This document shows positions 34,401-47,200 of a DNA stretch of 64,000 bases, in pieces. The notes under the pieces were generated by a model that saw only the letters and a program-made list of their open reading frames with translations, had not been told where the DNA came from and did no database searches. This stretch comes from Gymnorhina tibicen (taxonomy: Eukaryota > Chordata > Aves > Passeriformes > Artamidae): assembly GCA_013399875.1 (NCBI GenBank), contig VXAZ01002362.1, positions 1,298,098 through 1,362,097 of the forward strand, in the 5' to 3' direction. The first letter of the stretch is position 1. Each line of letters starts with the position of its first letter. The translations under genes and the position numbers were made by a program.

Positions 34401-34654
34401 TGGGTTTGAATTGTCATTTATTTTCATTTTCTATTCCTAGTGGGGGAGTGCACAGAGACTGGGCCGGAGTCCCTCGGAAGCTGTACCGCCCTGGCTCGCA
34501 GGGAAGTCACTGTGTGTGTGTGAGGAGCACTGGTCCCCCCTGGGGCCAGCCAGACTCCTCCCAGCACAGTGACAGAGGGGACCTGGATAACCCTCACCTG
34601 GAGCAGTACGAGGGCTGCCATCCCCTGGCTGAGCAGTGTGTCCTCACGGGCTGA
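31196..34654 (+). CDS. CYB5D2: CYB5D2 / neuferricin, complete, 4 exons
   Basis: Cytochrome b5 domain-containing 2, a membrane-associated progesterone receptor (MAPR) family heme protein, secreted or endomembrane-bound and linked to neuronal differentiation (established knowledge). Exons 31196-31418, 31861-32001, 32610-32796 and 34441-34654 join in frame to 765 nt, 254 residues; human has 264. The start is the first in-frame ATG and opens a hydrophobic signal/anchor ([11 protein letters not shown]). The cytochrome b5-like domain covers about residues 27-125 ([44 protein letters not shown]). The Cys-containing C-terminus follows ([37 protein letters not shown]). It is divergent from ZZEF1 and convergent with ANKFY1. 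Confidence 0.95.
31440..31850. repeat. Degenerate minisatellite in CYB5D2 intron 1
   Basis: About 18-20 imperfect copies of a unit near 20-22 bases, with cores GGCTGGGGGATTCACTCCAT and TCTCACCCCTGGCTGGGGG. It fills almost all of the 442-bp intron and reads open on the plus strand, which creates a spurious long ORF. Confidence 0.9.
31861..32001 (+). CDS. CYB5D2: CYB5D2 exon 2 (cytochrome b5 domain, end)
   Basis: Encodes [20 protein letters not shown] and [18 protein letters not shown]. Phase 1 in and out, acceptor CCCCGCAG, donor GTGG|GTGGGT. Confidence 0.93.
32610..32796 (+). CDS. CYB5D2: CYB5D2 exon 3
   Basis: Encodes [20 protein letters not shown], a charged helix ([18 protein letters not shown]) and [16 protein letters not shown]. 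Phase 1 in, phase 2 out (CAGAG|GTAACC). Confidence 0.94.
33015..33420 (-). mobile_element. CR1 LINE 3' end, antisense, in CYB5D2 intron 3
   Basis: Reverse-complement CR1 signatures: AGATCACCAAGTCCAACCAT, CCACATCCACACAGCTTTTA, CTGTGCCAGTGCCTGACCAC, CCTCCTTTTCTCCAGGCTGA. About 400 bases, 5'-truncated. Confidence 0.92.
33972..34078 (+). mobile_element. CR1 LINE 3' tail in CYB5D2 intron 3
   Basis: GCCTGGTCTAGTGGAAGATG, TCCCTGCCTATGGCAGGGGG, GGTCCCTTCCAACCCAAGCC, ending CTGTGCTTCTGTGA. Plus orientation, about 107 bases. Confidence 0.9.
34441..34654 (+). CDS. CYB5D2: CYB5D2 exon 4 (stop codon)
   Basis: Encodes [36 protein letters not shown] and the end [18 protein letters not shown], stop TGA at 34652-34654. 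Acceptor TATTCCTAG. Confidence 0.94.
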
Positions 34655-36975
34655 CTCCAGGCGCTGCATTCCAGGGCAGGGAGAGTTCTGTGGTGAAATG
34701 TTGCACGTTGGGTGGGCAGCTCCAGCTTCATCCCTTCCACCTATCCGTGTAAAGGGAGCAATAACAATCTCATGTTATTTGTGATGCTTTTTAACATATG
34801 GAGATGGAGTTGAGAGAAGGGGGAAACACTTCAGCCAGGTTAGTGGCTAAAAAATCAAGTAACAGGATGCTTTCTTTATTTCTATGGTATTTTTACATCT
34901 GGCAACACACTATAAGATGCACAGCCTGAATTGTATTTTAGAACTGCTTTCTTGTGCAGTCAGGAAATGGATGTTTGTGTGCACAGTGGTGGGACAACGT
35001 GCTGTGGTTTAAGGCAGCAAGGTCAATGAGCACAGGAACTGCTGCAGCATCACTTGCCCACAGTTCATGCAGTCCTCAGGTCCTGCTGCAGGGCAGTGCT
35101 GATGCTCCTTCCCAGGCACCTGACTCATGCCAAAGAGTTTAAAGGTAGCAGGGAGAACCCTGAATTTCTTCTACAGTTAAGGTACACAGTATCTAGGAAC
35201 TTGTGCAGTTTAGTTATACGCAAGCTTTATCAAATTCTTGGAGGAGAGAAGGCAAAGGCCAGAGCTGTATTTCCTCATTCAGTGTTTGCATTAGATACTG
35301 TGCCAAGATATTGAAGCCACCTATGAGGATTGTTGTTTGATATTAACCTCACCCTCCTGGTCTGTGACTCATCACTTTCAAACTGTTCTGATCAGGAATG
35401 AGTAGTTCTAAATAGCTTTATTTTTGTTGCCTGGGTGGCAACACAGCCATCCTACTGTAATCTGCCTCCTGTTTCCATTCTGGTATAAGACTTCCTGCTA
35501 TCTGGTCTGTGCCTATCAGACTATAACCTGAGCTGGATGTGCCCTCACAAGACCCATCTCCCTTAAAATCCATATTTACTGTATCTCAGCTGGCAGAATT
35601 CAGCACTGTAAGTGACTCCCAGAAATGCAGGGCAGATTATTACCATTTCTGGGTGGGGCTAAAAGGGATGAAGGAATACCTACACAGGGTTCAGGCACTA
35701 CAAACCTCAAGTTGCAGAGAAGCAGTTGCTGGTTTTAATGGCAGCTGCTGTTAAAATCAGTTTTGGTGTAGCTGAGCTCTGAGAGAGACGTGCAGATCAC
35801 GGTCCACTGGTGGCACAAGGTCCTTGCTAAGATGTGGTCAGTTCTTCTCCTTAAGGCAGCTGTCACCTATGAATAAGCAGCTGGAATAAACTGATTTTTA
35901 GCTACCACCGCCTCTAAAGAGAGGCCCAGAATCTACATGATAGTGAATGGGCAAGTTTACAGGAGGCACCATTCACTCCCTTGCAGTAGGACACATTACA
36001 GCACTTCTCACTAATAGAAGCCTAGAGGATGCTACAGCTACCAGGGATGAAGCCTTACAGCAATTTAAACACGTACATGCTTGTTATAACATTGTGGGGG
36101 GTTGTGTTTTTGTTTTTGGGGGAAGAGAAGCTCTTCCAGACACTGCCCTGCTGGTGCCAGCTCTTACCACTCACAGGGGGAGTAGGATGTGTGGCAAAAC
36201 CAAACCTTAGCCCTGAGCTTGAGCCATCTTTGGGGGTGGAGTGAGCAGCTCATTTCACACAATGCTGAAGACCAAGCTGTGTAAAAGGTGCAGGAAAGAG
36301 CTACAAAGCAGCACTTCACTGCCTCCACAGCTTTGGCCTTTAACACATCTAAAAAGACACCACCACTTTAACAAGAAATTGCATTTAAAGTGGTGAAACC
36401 ATTCCCCCAAATAACTGGCAAGTGCCTTTAAAAGAGCTTTTAAAAGCTATTTAAAAGTTGCAGCAAATTCCAGACTATTAAATGCTGTAAGAAGTAGTTT
36501 GTGAGGGCAAACCAGTTCTAGTGAAGGTGGACCAGCTTGACCTTCTAAGCAAGTTTCATCTTGCTGTAACACTCAATCACTATGCAAATAGCGCTGAGGG
36601 GATGGTTTTGATTGCAAGAGCTACACAAAAATCAAATAAACTGCTGCAAAAAGGCAGAGCAGAAAGGTGTTGGTTTAAGTTAAAGTTGGTTGAAAACCAC
36701 AAATATTCCTCAGTTTAGTGCTTGGAAACATGGGGTGGGGGGGGAAGAGTTTGTCTTGTACTAGGAATAAGTCATCTATTAAAGCAAACAAGGAGACACC
36801 CTCACTGACCTGAAGTGCTCCAAGACTATCATGCTTGTAACTCCAATTCAGCAGCTCAGCTGGATTCTCCCAAGGTGGAAAAGGGTGGGAAGAAAACAGT
36901 GATAGCTACAGAGGGCTCAAGTCACCACAGACAGTGCTCTAATAAAGCTCGCCATTCATCTGTACTTTAGTTAGG
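34655..36975 (+). other. CYB5D2: Region downstream of CYB5D2 (probable 3' UTR, end uncertain)
   Basis: No second gene is supported here. Plus-strand AATAAA occurs at 35885-35890, 36941-36946 and in the palindrome at 36983-36988. The true cleavage site cannot be chosen from sequence. Confidence 0.4.
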
Positions 36976-36989
36976 TTTTATTAATAAAA
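36976..36989. terminator. Palindromic bidirectional poly(A) signal
   Basis: TTTTATTAATAAAA is a perfect 14-base palindrome containing AATAAA on both strands, placed between the convergent genes CYB5D2 (plus) and ANKFY1 (minus). Role inferred. Confidence 0.5.
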
Positions 36990-39900
36990 GACTAATGCAT
37001 CACAATCTCACCCAGAAGTCTTGGCTGGGGTTTGCTATTGCACTGAAGCTTTCCTTTTCCTGAAGTGAAGCTGCAGCAGCTCTCTGCTCTCCCAGGGGGC
37101 TGAGCTGCCTCCAGAACACAACTGAGTGCACCAAGTGTTAGCAACTTGAACTGATGAACTCCATGAACCAGCTCTGGCCCGTGGGGAGCTCGGATTTGTT
37201 TCACAAGACTGATTATAGGTAAGGCTAGTATAAGGCATTCAAGATGACTACATGGTACAAACTAGAACAATCAGACCTTGACAGCCAAAAGAACAGTTGT
37301 AGCAGTTCCACAACATGAAAATGAATACCTGGACTAATTTCAGAACAAAAAATAAAGTTGTTATGCCCGACTGGATGTTGGATCCCTGGTTTTCTTCATG
37401 ATTTGTAAGGATAGCTTGCAGAGGGGCAGCTGTCTCTACAGGAGCAGATACTTCCTTAGCAAGGTTTCACCTCACGATGCATCATCTAGTTCTGCATTTT
37501 ATTACAAGTAGAATCATTACACAACAAAGTAATGCATATTGGAAAAATACATTTTTACGACGACTCCAGACAAACATTGCAGATAAAATGCCATCGTTCT
37601 AAGACTTCCTTTTCTATTTCACAGAGGGTATTAGAAGGTTCAGTTATTTCTGTCACTCATACAAGCTTTGATTTTTCTAAAGACAAGTTTGCTGCAGTGA
37701 CCACCTCTGCTGGTTACAGAAAAAAAGAGGACTTGCCTATTAACATTTGATCTACAAAACAATCCAGCCTTGGCCTCCCATACTGTTACATGTTAGTTTA
37801 GAAGCACTACATGAGCAGTTGGACAAGCTGTTATCTCCAGCATGGGAAGTCATTGAGGCATCTGTCAGCTTTTAGCCAGCAGCTTACTCTGCTCTGTTAG
37901 TACCTTCAACAGCAACATTCTCACTCCACTCAGTGGTGTGAAACAGTGACTGCACCTTTTACAGACAAAATTTCAGCCAGACCACAGTTTGTGCTTGTGT
38001 AAGAGTGCTGGACCATGGTATTTGCTTATGTAAGAGTACTGAATGACTGCAATCAAAAGGAATCCAGTCTCAGAACAGAAAGCTACAGCATGAACCACCC
38101 GACTTCCCATGCAGCCCTGCTGAAGTGCCTGAAGCCTCGTGTGACAGCAGCACTTCCAGGGACACAAACTGATTTTCCATCTATCCTTTTGTTCAGTGCT
38201 TGGCAGACTTGCGTCTCGAGTTAATAGATACCACTATCTAATAGATACCACTAAAAGACAGCAGGGGTAAGAGGGGTGGGGGGTTTGGTCACAACTGTAT
38301 TATGCTACAAAAAGGGAAGAGCAGTTGTTTAGAGTTAGAAATGTGTTGACCACCACTACATTACCAAGTGCCTCATTCACATTTGTACACTGCAGTGGAG
38401 CATTGCCAGCAAAACTCCCCCCAAAAAAAAAATCTCAGTAGTCTGAGAGCTCAGACCAACACTAGGCAGAGTGTGTGAGGAATTGAGTCCCATCAGTTGT
38501 CTGGCAGGGTCAACTCCTCAGCTGAACTAGAAAAGAACTAACTTGGGTTTTGGTTCAAGTTGTGAGCTTTTCCCCTTTAGCTCTGGCAGAAAGCTATTTA
38601 GAGTTGGCTAGAAGGAAACCATCTCAAAGGCACTTTAAAAGGATCAAATTCGCTGAATTTAGTTGCTTTAAATTTAATGAACACCTCAGGCTGTACATTT
38701 AACAATAACTTTAACTTTCCTTTCAGACTTCAGTAAGAAAGCCGGGACAGTACTGGCTGTAAACAGCAAAGCGGCAGCACTCCTGATGGTTTCCCAGATC
38801 TTCCCCGGGGTTTTACAGTTATAATCAATATCCTATTTTTTAGAAGACCAACTACCCAGCTTTAAACTTGCCATTCAGTTAAGATGACTTTTCACCAGCT
38901 CCACATTTTCCATCATTAAAAAGCTTGCTTAATCTGTTAGAGCTGAGCTCCCTGTTCCTTTGCCCCTTCCATCAGAGAAGCCACTGAAAAAGTGATGTTT
39001 AAATGCTTTGGCAATTACATGCTGTGCAGTTTTCCAATTCGGTTGAAGCCCATAGGCTGTGGCCTTGGAAAACCCCTCCTCTGCACTGTCTTTCAGCATT
39101 CTGAGCACACTCTTACCCCTCCACATCACTGCAACTCCAAACCAAGAAGGAAGACAACATGTTATCATGGGACTACAGTCAAGACTTCTTTCACCAAATG
39201 CACTTTATCTCCATCGTTATCTTTCACTGCTAGAGATTTGCAACCAGTGACACCCTGAAATATTAGAAGGCAATGGACCAGAAGTACAATGTTTCCATCA
39301 TCTATTTCATTCAAAAAGCCCAAATTGTAGATTGCAGTTAACTGACACCATTAATTACTGCAGCTAACATTGTGACACCACTATTTTCCCTCATTCACCT
39401 AAAATATTATGCCAGAGATGCACCATTTGCATTAGTAACTGTGTTAGAGACCAGCTGTGTTACCCAGAGCATTCTGTTGGAATATGACAGTAGCAGACAT
39501 CAAACAGTGAGGCAAGTTTGTATTGTCATCCATTGTTCTTCCCTAGTGGTACAGGGGAGATTCCAGTTACAGTATATGCATACTGGAACATAAAAGTGCA
39601 GATCAAGTGAGACTTGATGTGAAATTAATCATGCAAATGTCAGCAATTACACCCTCTCCTATCCTCTCCTTGTACAAGCTTGAGAAAAACTGAGCAAGTC
39701 TTCCATAACAGCAGCAGTCTGGTTCATCATCTCATCTTACTCTTTAAGACTAACAAGTCACTGCTCCAAACAGGGAAATACATCATCACCTGTCCATACT
39801 GTTCACTGGAGATAACAGTCATTAAAAAATGCACACCAATTCATGGAGTAAAGATGAGGAATGCTGAATTGAGTCTATACCAGCTTTATCTCTTGCAATA

Positions 39901-41146
39901 AAAACAGCCTTAACATGGCACGTAGCTTTGCTTAAGTACCCTTTTTTTCTACCTGAAGCCTTTGCCCACCAAATCACAAGCTGGTCTACCAGCCAAGTAC
40001 TTTCCTGTTTACCTAGACAATATGGTGGTAGGTTTCTACAAATTCAGCATGTTTAAGAGAGCACAACCAGCCTAGATTAAAATACTGCAGCTTACTCCTA
40101 ATAGGAAGCCTCCACATTAACGCTCCCACTCACCAGCAATCCTGCTGAAAATGGACCCAAGTTTAGTGTCTAGAGGTGCAGCACATTCTACACTGGTAGG
40201 GTTACTGACTCTCCCACAGCAGTTACCAGCTTCCTTAAACCCAAGGAAAGTGCTACTCTCCCTCCTGGGATTCTTAATGCACTTCAGCATTTATTGCTGT
40301 ACTGTGAATTAGACAGTTTTAGTGTTTCTCCTTTAGCACATGCTCAGGCTTTTCAGCAAACTCATGGTCATTTATACAATTCCATGAACTGGAAGGACCA
40401 ACAACGTAAATATGAAAGTGCAACGAAGACTGACAGTTCCAGCAGGTATGAGCAAGAGCATTTCCTAAAACAATCTTGCACTTCTCTTGAACATGCTAAA
40501 GCTAATGAGTCGTTTGCTGAGGAGGTATCAAGATGTGGATCTGCAATTCTGACTGCTTCGCATCAGATGTTGTAAAGCTTTCTGTTACTGTAAGGCCACA
40601 ATTCTTGAGCTATACTTAGAACTACCGCCGGGTCTGAAGAGTTTCTTGAACAGTGGTTGCAACAGCTCAGTTTAGCTTCACAGGAAGTCTTCTCTAGAGA
40701 AGGGGAACATTTATCTTTAAGACAAAGCAAAGGAAGATACCTGGTTACCCTGAAACTTAATGCCATCTCTACTAAGCAGCCTGAAAGCCACAGGACTTAA
40801 TAGAGTTGCTCAGTGCAAAGCACCATGTCAAGGACAGACCTGTTTTATGCCGATTCAATCAGTATAAATTTCAGCTTCCATACCCCACTGCAACTAGAAG
40901 AGGGTCTAAATTCTTTTGTCACTTGGTTTCAACAATCCACTCTGATTCCTAGTGAAGTCTATCGCAGCCCGATACATTTACAGTCATACAAAATCATTTA
41001 TACCAGAGTATATCATAACAGGGTCCTTAATTAGTTCAGTCTATTGCAGAAGACATGTATAGGCCTCCTCTTCCCTATCCCGAGGGCTTGTAAGCAGAGC
41101 TGCTGTCAGGAGCACTGACTGGGAATCCCTTTACTTCCACAGCATA
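36990..41146 (-). other. ANKFY1: Probable ANKFY1 3' UTR
   Basis: The 4.2 kb after the ANKFY1 stop codon contains no supported gene. Minus-strand AATAAA (TTTATT on plus) occurs near 40288, 37497 and at 36977. A 3' UTR of several kilobases is expected for this gene, so the last site is plausible; alternative poly(A) use is likely. Confidence 0.45.
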
Positions 41147-41279
41147 TTAGGAGACTCCTCCCAGAGTCAGGACATCAAAGCAGATGTTGCAAACTCGAAC
41201 TGGCTTGTTCAGATCAAATTTTATGATAGGAATCTCCTTTGTTGAGCACTTATGGCAGAGCAGGCGTCCACAGTGTCGG
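41147..41279 (-). CDS. ANKFY1: ANKFY1 last coding exon (FYVE finger, second half, stop)
   Basis: Encodes RHCGRLLCHKCSTKEIPIIK and VRVCNICFDVLTLGGVS, with the remaining zinc Cys residues and the RVC motif; stop TAA at 41147-41149. With the previous exon it gives all eight zinc ligands. Confidence 0.96.
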
Positions 41280-44200
41280 CTGTTGATAGAAGAGGGGTGG
41301 GAGAAAAGTGAATTCCCTCCTAGTGAACACCAGGATGTTACTGTTTGACATTCTTTATCAATGATAGCATCATTAAATACACACTAGCAACTGAAATGCT
41401 ATGATTGTCTTGTATCTTCTGATATTTGTCATGGAATAATTTACTAATGCCAAGAGCACATGCTGGTTCTGTACTAGCGAGTCACCTGGTACTGCTTCAG
41501 CTGATGCACGTGTAGTTTCTCTGGCACACTGAGCTAAGAAAAATCTTAGCTTAACACCCCTCCAACCCAGCATGTTTTGTACAAGTTCAGACTAGTTTAA
41601 AAAGGCAACTCCTATCTACACAAGAGCAGCTCATGTTCATCTTCAGCCATTTCCATACTACAAACAGCATCCCAAACCTGAGCTGTCAGCACCTGCCCAA
41701 ATCTGCCACCTGTTTTGGAGCAGGTCATCCCACCACTCTGGTGGTGGTGTGGTCCCTCCTGCCTTTCCTGTGTAAGCCACAGGCCCGGTGGCTGTCTTCT
41801 CTGGACCTCATGCCTCCATAGGAGGCTCTCCCAGACCCCATCCTCTATGCAGGAAATAATCAAGTGCACCTTTGCCATCAAGTCCTGATAAACCACTGCC
41901 ACATTTACCATTAAACTTCTGTTATTGTTGCTCCTCTGTGGAGTACATCACTCCCTTTCCCTGACAACTGGGTATTTAAATCCTGTTTCACTACTGGAAC
42001 TTGGACATGATTTCTCATTTACAACCAATCAGAATATTAAATGCACAAGCTGCTTAAACTATGATTTCAGTCAGACCACAAACTTCTGATCTAAGGATGG
42101 AATGTTTCAGCTGGATTAGTGATTATACACCTACATTAACATGGAGGTTTCCTAAACTACTGGAAGGAACAAGTCTAGCTACATTTGGGGAGGAATCCAT
42201 TTCCTGGTAAGCACAGCAAGGTGGCTCATATTACCAGTGATGCTTTCTTGTCGTGACTCCGAATTTGGCAGCACATTCATAGCAGTTGGAGCCATCACAC
42301 CAGGGAGGTTCTTTTGTCAGCATATCTGTTAGAGGTAAAAAAGTGAAGGCAAAATGGGCTCAGACACCTCTTGAGTACACGAAACATGAAGGCTTTTTCC
42401 AGTTCTAGTTTGCATCCAGTATAATGGATTTAACTACTCTTGCAAGAGCTGGAGTCTTGTTTGTAGACAATCTATAGTTGCTTTCCATCACATTGTCCAC
42501 AGCAACTGTGCAGCACCAGTTAAAAAGCAGTGTCTGTGTTTTAAGCTACATTGGACTACACAACCAGCCAAGAGTTTCCATGTCTCTCCTTCCAGAAAAA
42601 GTAGTATCTGACGGTCTGCATGGTACAACTTTTCAGCTAATCACAAGAAAAACTAGTATTTCTACCCCCCACTGATAGTAATATAAAATTCACAAGTTCC
42701 ACCTCTCTGGAATTACTGTCAGCTAAGTCAGATGTCCAGAGTTCTTTTCTCCAAAGCATCCTGGAAGCATAAGCCAAAAATGCTTTCCCATTGCAGCAAG
42801 AGGTACTTACCCAGCAGTCTGAAGAGAAGCTGTTTTGTAGCAACTTGATAGTTGAAGATATTGACTCCTTGGTTATTGTTAACTCCCAGGCGAGCCCCAG
42901 CTCTCACTATCGCACGACACAAGTTAGCATTTCCCTTCATGTAAGCCAAGAGGAGCACTGAAAAATAAAAGCCAGACAGTTCCTTGCTAACAGAGTGGCA
43001 GATTGTGTTATATTCAGTCCAGACCAGGATCTTTAAGTTTCCATGCATTGTGTGCCTCCTACTGTATTTAACATACTACTGCCAATTATTCCAGCTTTAA
43101 TAGTGACGTACCACAAATACAACTTGAGCGACTTTAAAGTTCAATAGTCATTGAGTCTCACCTACCTGTGTTTCCTTCAGCATCAGGTTTGTCTAGAGGG
43201 TATTCTGGCATACACTCCAAGAAGAGGTCACAGATGGCTGCTGCATTATCTTTCCCATATTGTCCCAAAATATGCATTGGTGACTGGCCTCTGGGGAAAA
43301 GAGTTCGTTGTCCTGATCAAAGTCTGCTTGCTACTGCAGTTACTCATCCAACTCTCCTTGCTTTCAAGTTTGGCTCAGACTGGAACAACGCTACATCTCT
43401 GTAACTCAGTACGTCATACACAACTCCCCACTTTAACTTCCTTTTCTTGGTGTATACGTGTAATTTGCACAGAATTTAGACGCAGCATCATCTGCACCCT
43501 TCCAAATTCTTGTATAAATAATATAAAACAAGCCAAATATATTTTTTAAGCAGCCTATCAGCACATTTTAAAATACAAAGTGGTTCTTTTAGTCTGTTAA
43601 GACTATAAATAATTACCTGATATTAAAGGCTTCTGCATCTACATTGCACTCTGTGAGGAGGACCCGGATATTGTTCAGACGGCCATGCATCACTGCCAGA
43701 TGCAGAGCTGAACAGTAGAAAAAAAAAGAAAAAGAAGGTTCAAGACTCTGAGTATCAGCAATAATTACAGCCTAATAACTAAATGAAACACCCTTCTTCC
43801 ACTTTCCCAACCTTCCTTCTCAAACAACTCCTTCCATCTGCTTTGATTTCCTGGACTTTTATTCCTTCACCTTTGCAGAGAAGCCCATTCACAGTGAGCT
43901 CTCTACAACTAGGAGACACCATTAACAGACCTCCTGAAGTGTTTTGCATTTACTTGTGTAACTTAAAAGTTTACCGTTATTTCCATTTTCATCTACAGCT
44001 GCAAAGTCTACTCCATTCTCCAGAAGGACTGAACAAATGGTGGGCAGGTCTTGCTGGGCCGCTAAGTGAAGAGCAGTCTGACGGTGCTTGGTCAGTTCAT
44101 TCACCTGGGCACCTGCAAGCAGCTGTCAGGATGCAAGAAGGAATATGTTCAAAGATGGTTTCAGGGCTATTTTAGCCAACAGTTTATTTCTGTGAAGGAA

Positions 44201-47200
44201 GCACACAAGACTGTAGTGTACAGAGATACTTCTAGGCCTCCAGGATGTATAAAATCATTACTGAGCTGCTACAACTTGTGTTTGTGTTCAAATGTGCAGA
44301 AAGGGCAAGGAAAGATTCTTTAAATTGAGCCATACTACCTTGTGATTGCCACAAACCCAACATGCTCAAGTGAAGGCTACTGCAGCAGTTCAGCTAACAG
44401 TACAGGCTACGGGAACTTTCTGTTTCAGAAAAAGCAGTGTCACTTTCATGGGATTTATCAGCCTGCAGGCACTGTGCAGAAAGGCAGAATGCACATTTTT
44501 AAGCAGAGGAACAGTGACTCTCCAGCACACACCAGATTGCGCACGATGATCTCCGAGCCAGCCTGCACTGCCAGGTGCAGAGGGGTCAGTTTGGAGGCAT
44601 CCTGGACTCGAGAGTTGACGTTGGCCTGCACACTGATCAGGAACAGCACGCTCTCGATGTCTGAGTTCTGAACAGCCACATGGAGGAAATTCCGACCTTT
44701 ATTATCAACCTGTGGCAGAAAGGGCATGTGAAATTAATCCATTATTCCTGCAGAACAAGGTATTTTATGTAGTAGGACATATTTTCACTAAGAGACACTT
44801 GCTCCCTCTACTTGAACTGTAGAATCTCGTTCCTTTCACTGGTTGACATTAGAGACTTATCTGATAGATGTGACCATCAAATAACTGAGCTGAGAAATTA
44901 TCTGCTGCAACTGCTCAGTCCAGTCTGCCTCACACTACTTTATTTCTATTTTATAACCTTGTCATTTCTTGACCACACACTGGAGAGTATTGTTAGACAG
45001 ACAAAAGGTTAATAGCTGTTGTAGTTAAGTACTGAGCAGCAATTAATGATAAACTCAGTTAAATGACACAAGCTTGAGTCTATCTGGAAATTAATCCAGG
45101 AGAAGGAAGTAACATGGAATCCTGCCACAGTGATGCAAAGTGTATTCCCAGAACCATAGAATGGTTAGAAGGGACCTTCCAAGGTGATTCAGTCCACCCC
45201 CTGCCACAGGCAGGGACACCTTCCACTATCCCAGGTTGCTCCGAGCCCTGTCCAAACTGGCCTTGGACACTTCCAGGGATGGGGTAGCCACAGCTGCTCT
45301 GGGCAACCTGAGAATTCACGGTTTTTTGCTTAATACCAAGTGCATGTTGTTCAACTTTGCCTTGCAGCTAATGTTAAAGCATATTTAAACTGGCTGTATT
45401 TGTAACCATGTTTTAGATGTATTACAAGAGCTCACTAAGCACTCAAATATTTTACTAGTAATTAAATTTACACTGGATACGAAGAATCTCCTGAACAGCT
45501 GCCTGAAGTGTCACACCAGAAGCCTGAAGATACAGTCGGAGGTTTTATAGTTCAGCAGGGAAGCATAGCATCTATTATTCAGTTATTTTAGGTCAGGTTT
45601 TCTGTTTTGGATAGCTTTAGGAGAGCTGGGTAATAGATTATTTCTGTACTAGTCCAGCACAAGACAAGAGTAGAGTTAGAATTTTCTCCTTATACACACA
45701 TATGCCTGTTTCTCAGTTTAGTATTGACAAGATAAGAAGATTTGACAAGACACTAACCCTTAATGTTCTTACTCACACATATCACATACACACCTACAGT
45801 TTCCTAATAAATCCTGCCGAAGAGAACTGGCATCTGGCAAACAGATCACATTTAAAGCCACAAAAGGATAAAACAGAACCGGCTTGTGGAACAGCTGTTA
45901 CCACAAACTAGTGCAGTAACAAAACCAGCATGGTTTGAATACTCCCAGCTTACCTGTTCTGCAGCTCCTGGTTCCCTCTTCAAAATTGCTTCAGCTGCTT
46001 TATTATTTTTATACGTCATAGCACAAGCAAAGGGAGTCATTCCTTGCCTGTCACGTACATTCAGCTTAATATCTGGATGTGAAATCATCAGCTGAATGAT
46101 AACATTATGTTGGTTGCTAATGGCAACATGGATTGGAGTTCTTCCTTCTGCATCCTAGAAGGAAACCAGGAAGTTTGTCATATACAGACTCAGTAGTACA
46201 CAAATCCTTCCCTAATTTTGAAGGGTCAAGGCAACTTAGTAGTTTAGTCTTGTGACCTACCCAGCTTCCTTCAGCATGGACACCAAACAGCTGCAGGGCA
46301 AGCTCAAACCCACAGTGTAAGAAAAGCAAATTGAGAATTGTTTCTCCAAACAGGTTGACCTCAATCCTGTGCTATACAGCCTTTTAAATAGCTCACTGTA
46401 ACATTTCCCATGTAGTCAGTCATTTTGGGGGCAGAGATTAACATTCAAATTTAATAGCAAAGTCAGTTGAGGTGTTTAAACATTTGTTTGCATCAAGCAG
46501 CAGTTTACAGCCAAGGCTACTTTGTGACTGTGTTCTGTGATTCATTTTAATGTCACTTGCAACAGCATCAGGACCTAGAAATGTTATCCATTCATTTCTT
46601 TTGATGTTATTTATAAAGCTTCTGTTTAAGGATTACTGTGTAATCAAAAATGAAATGTAACTCATACTTACATCACCTCAGTTTACCCAATAACAGAAGA
46701 CATTTCCCAAACATACTAATGAAGTAGAGTACTCTGGAGTTTTACACTGTAGCTGATTTAATGATTAATTGCAGTACAATACAGCCCTGCTCCGCCTTTA
46801 ATTCACACTAGGGACAGAAGACACTGAGTCCCACTGTTACATGAGAAAACTAACACTGCAAGAAGTTTTCTGTATCCTCATTTTCCTTCAGCATAGCTTC
46901 CTGAGTTAACCACCATATGGGCAGATAAGCACCAGGTCTGGTAAAAAGGGACAAGAAAGAAAGCAGAGCTTCAGCCAGTCATTGCACTTGCTCAGGTCTA
47001 AGAGAAGGATTTTCTTTTCTCTATCAAGCAAAATACACAGCTGAAAGTTTGTTTTCACTATGTTAAGAGGTAAAGAATCTACTTTAAAAAATTGTGCATG
47101 ATTTGTCCACATACCTGAGCATTGACATTGGCACCAAACTCCAGAAGGCATTGGATCACCTCCTCTAGTCCCCAGCAGGCTGCCAAGTGTAGGGGTGTCT

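Noticed and set aside
34655..41146. Several 60-110 codon ORFs on both strands between CYB5D2 and ANKFY1
   Set aside because: No recognisable domains, no consistent splice structure, and composition like UTR or intergenic sequence.
44113..44122. Inner acceptor ten bases into the ANKFY1 exon
   Set aside because: It would need a phase-1 donor upstream, and the result lacks the conserved LLAG residues. The outer acceptor gives the expected ankyrin loop in phase.
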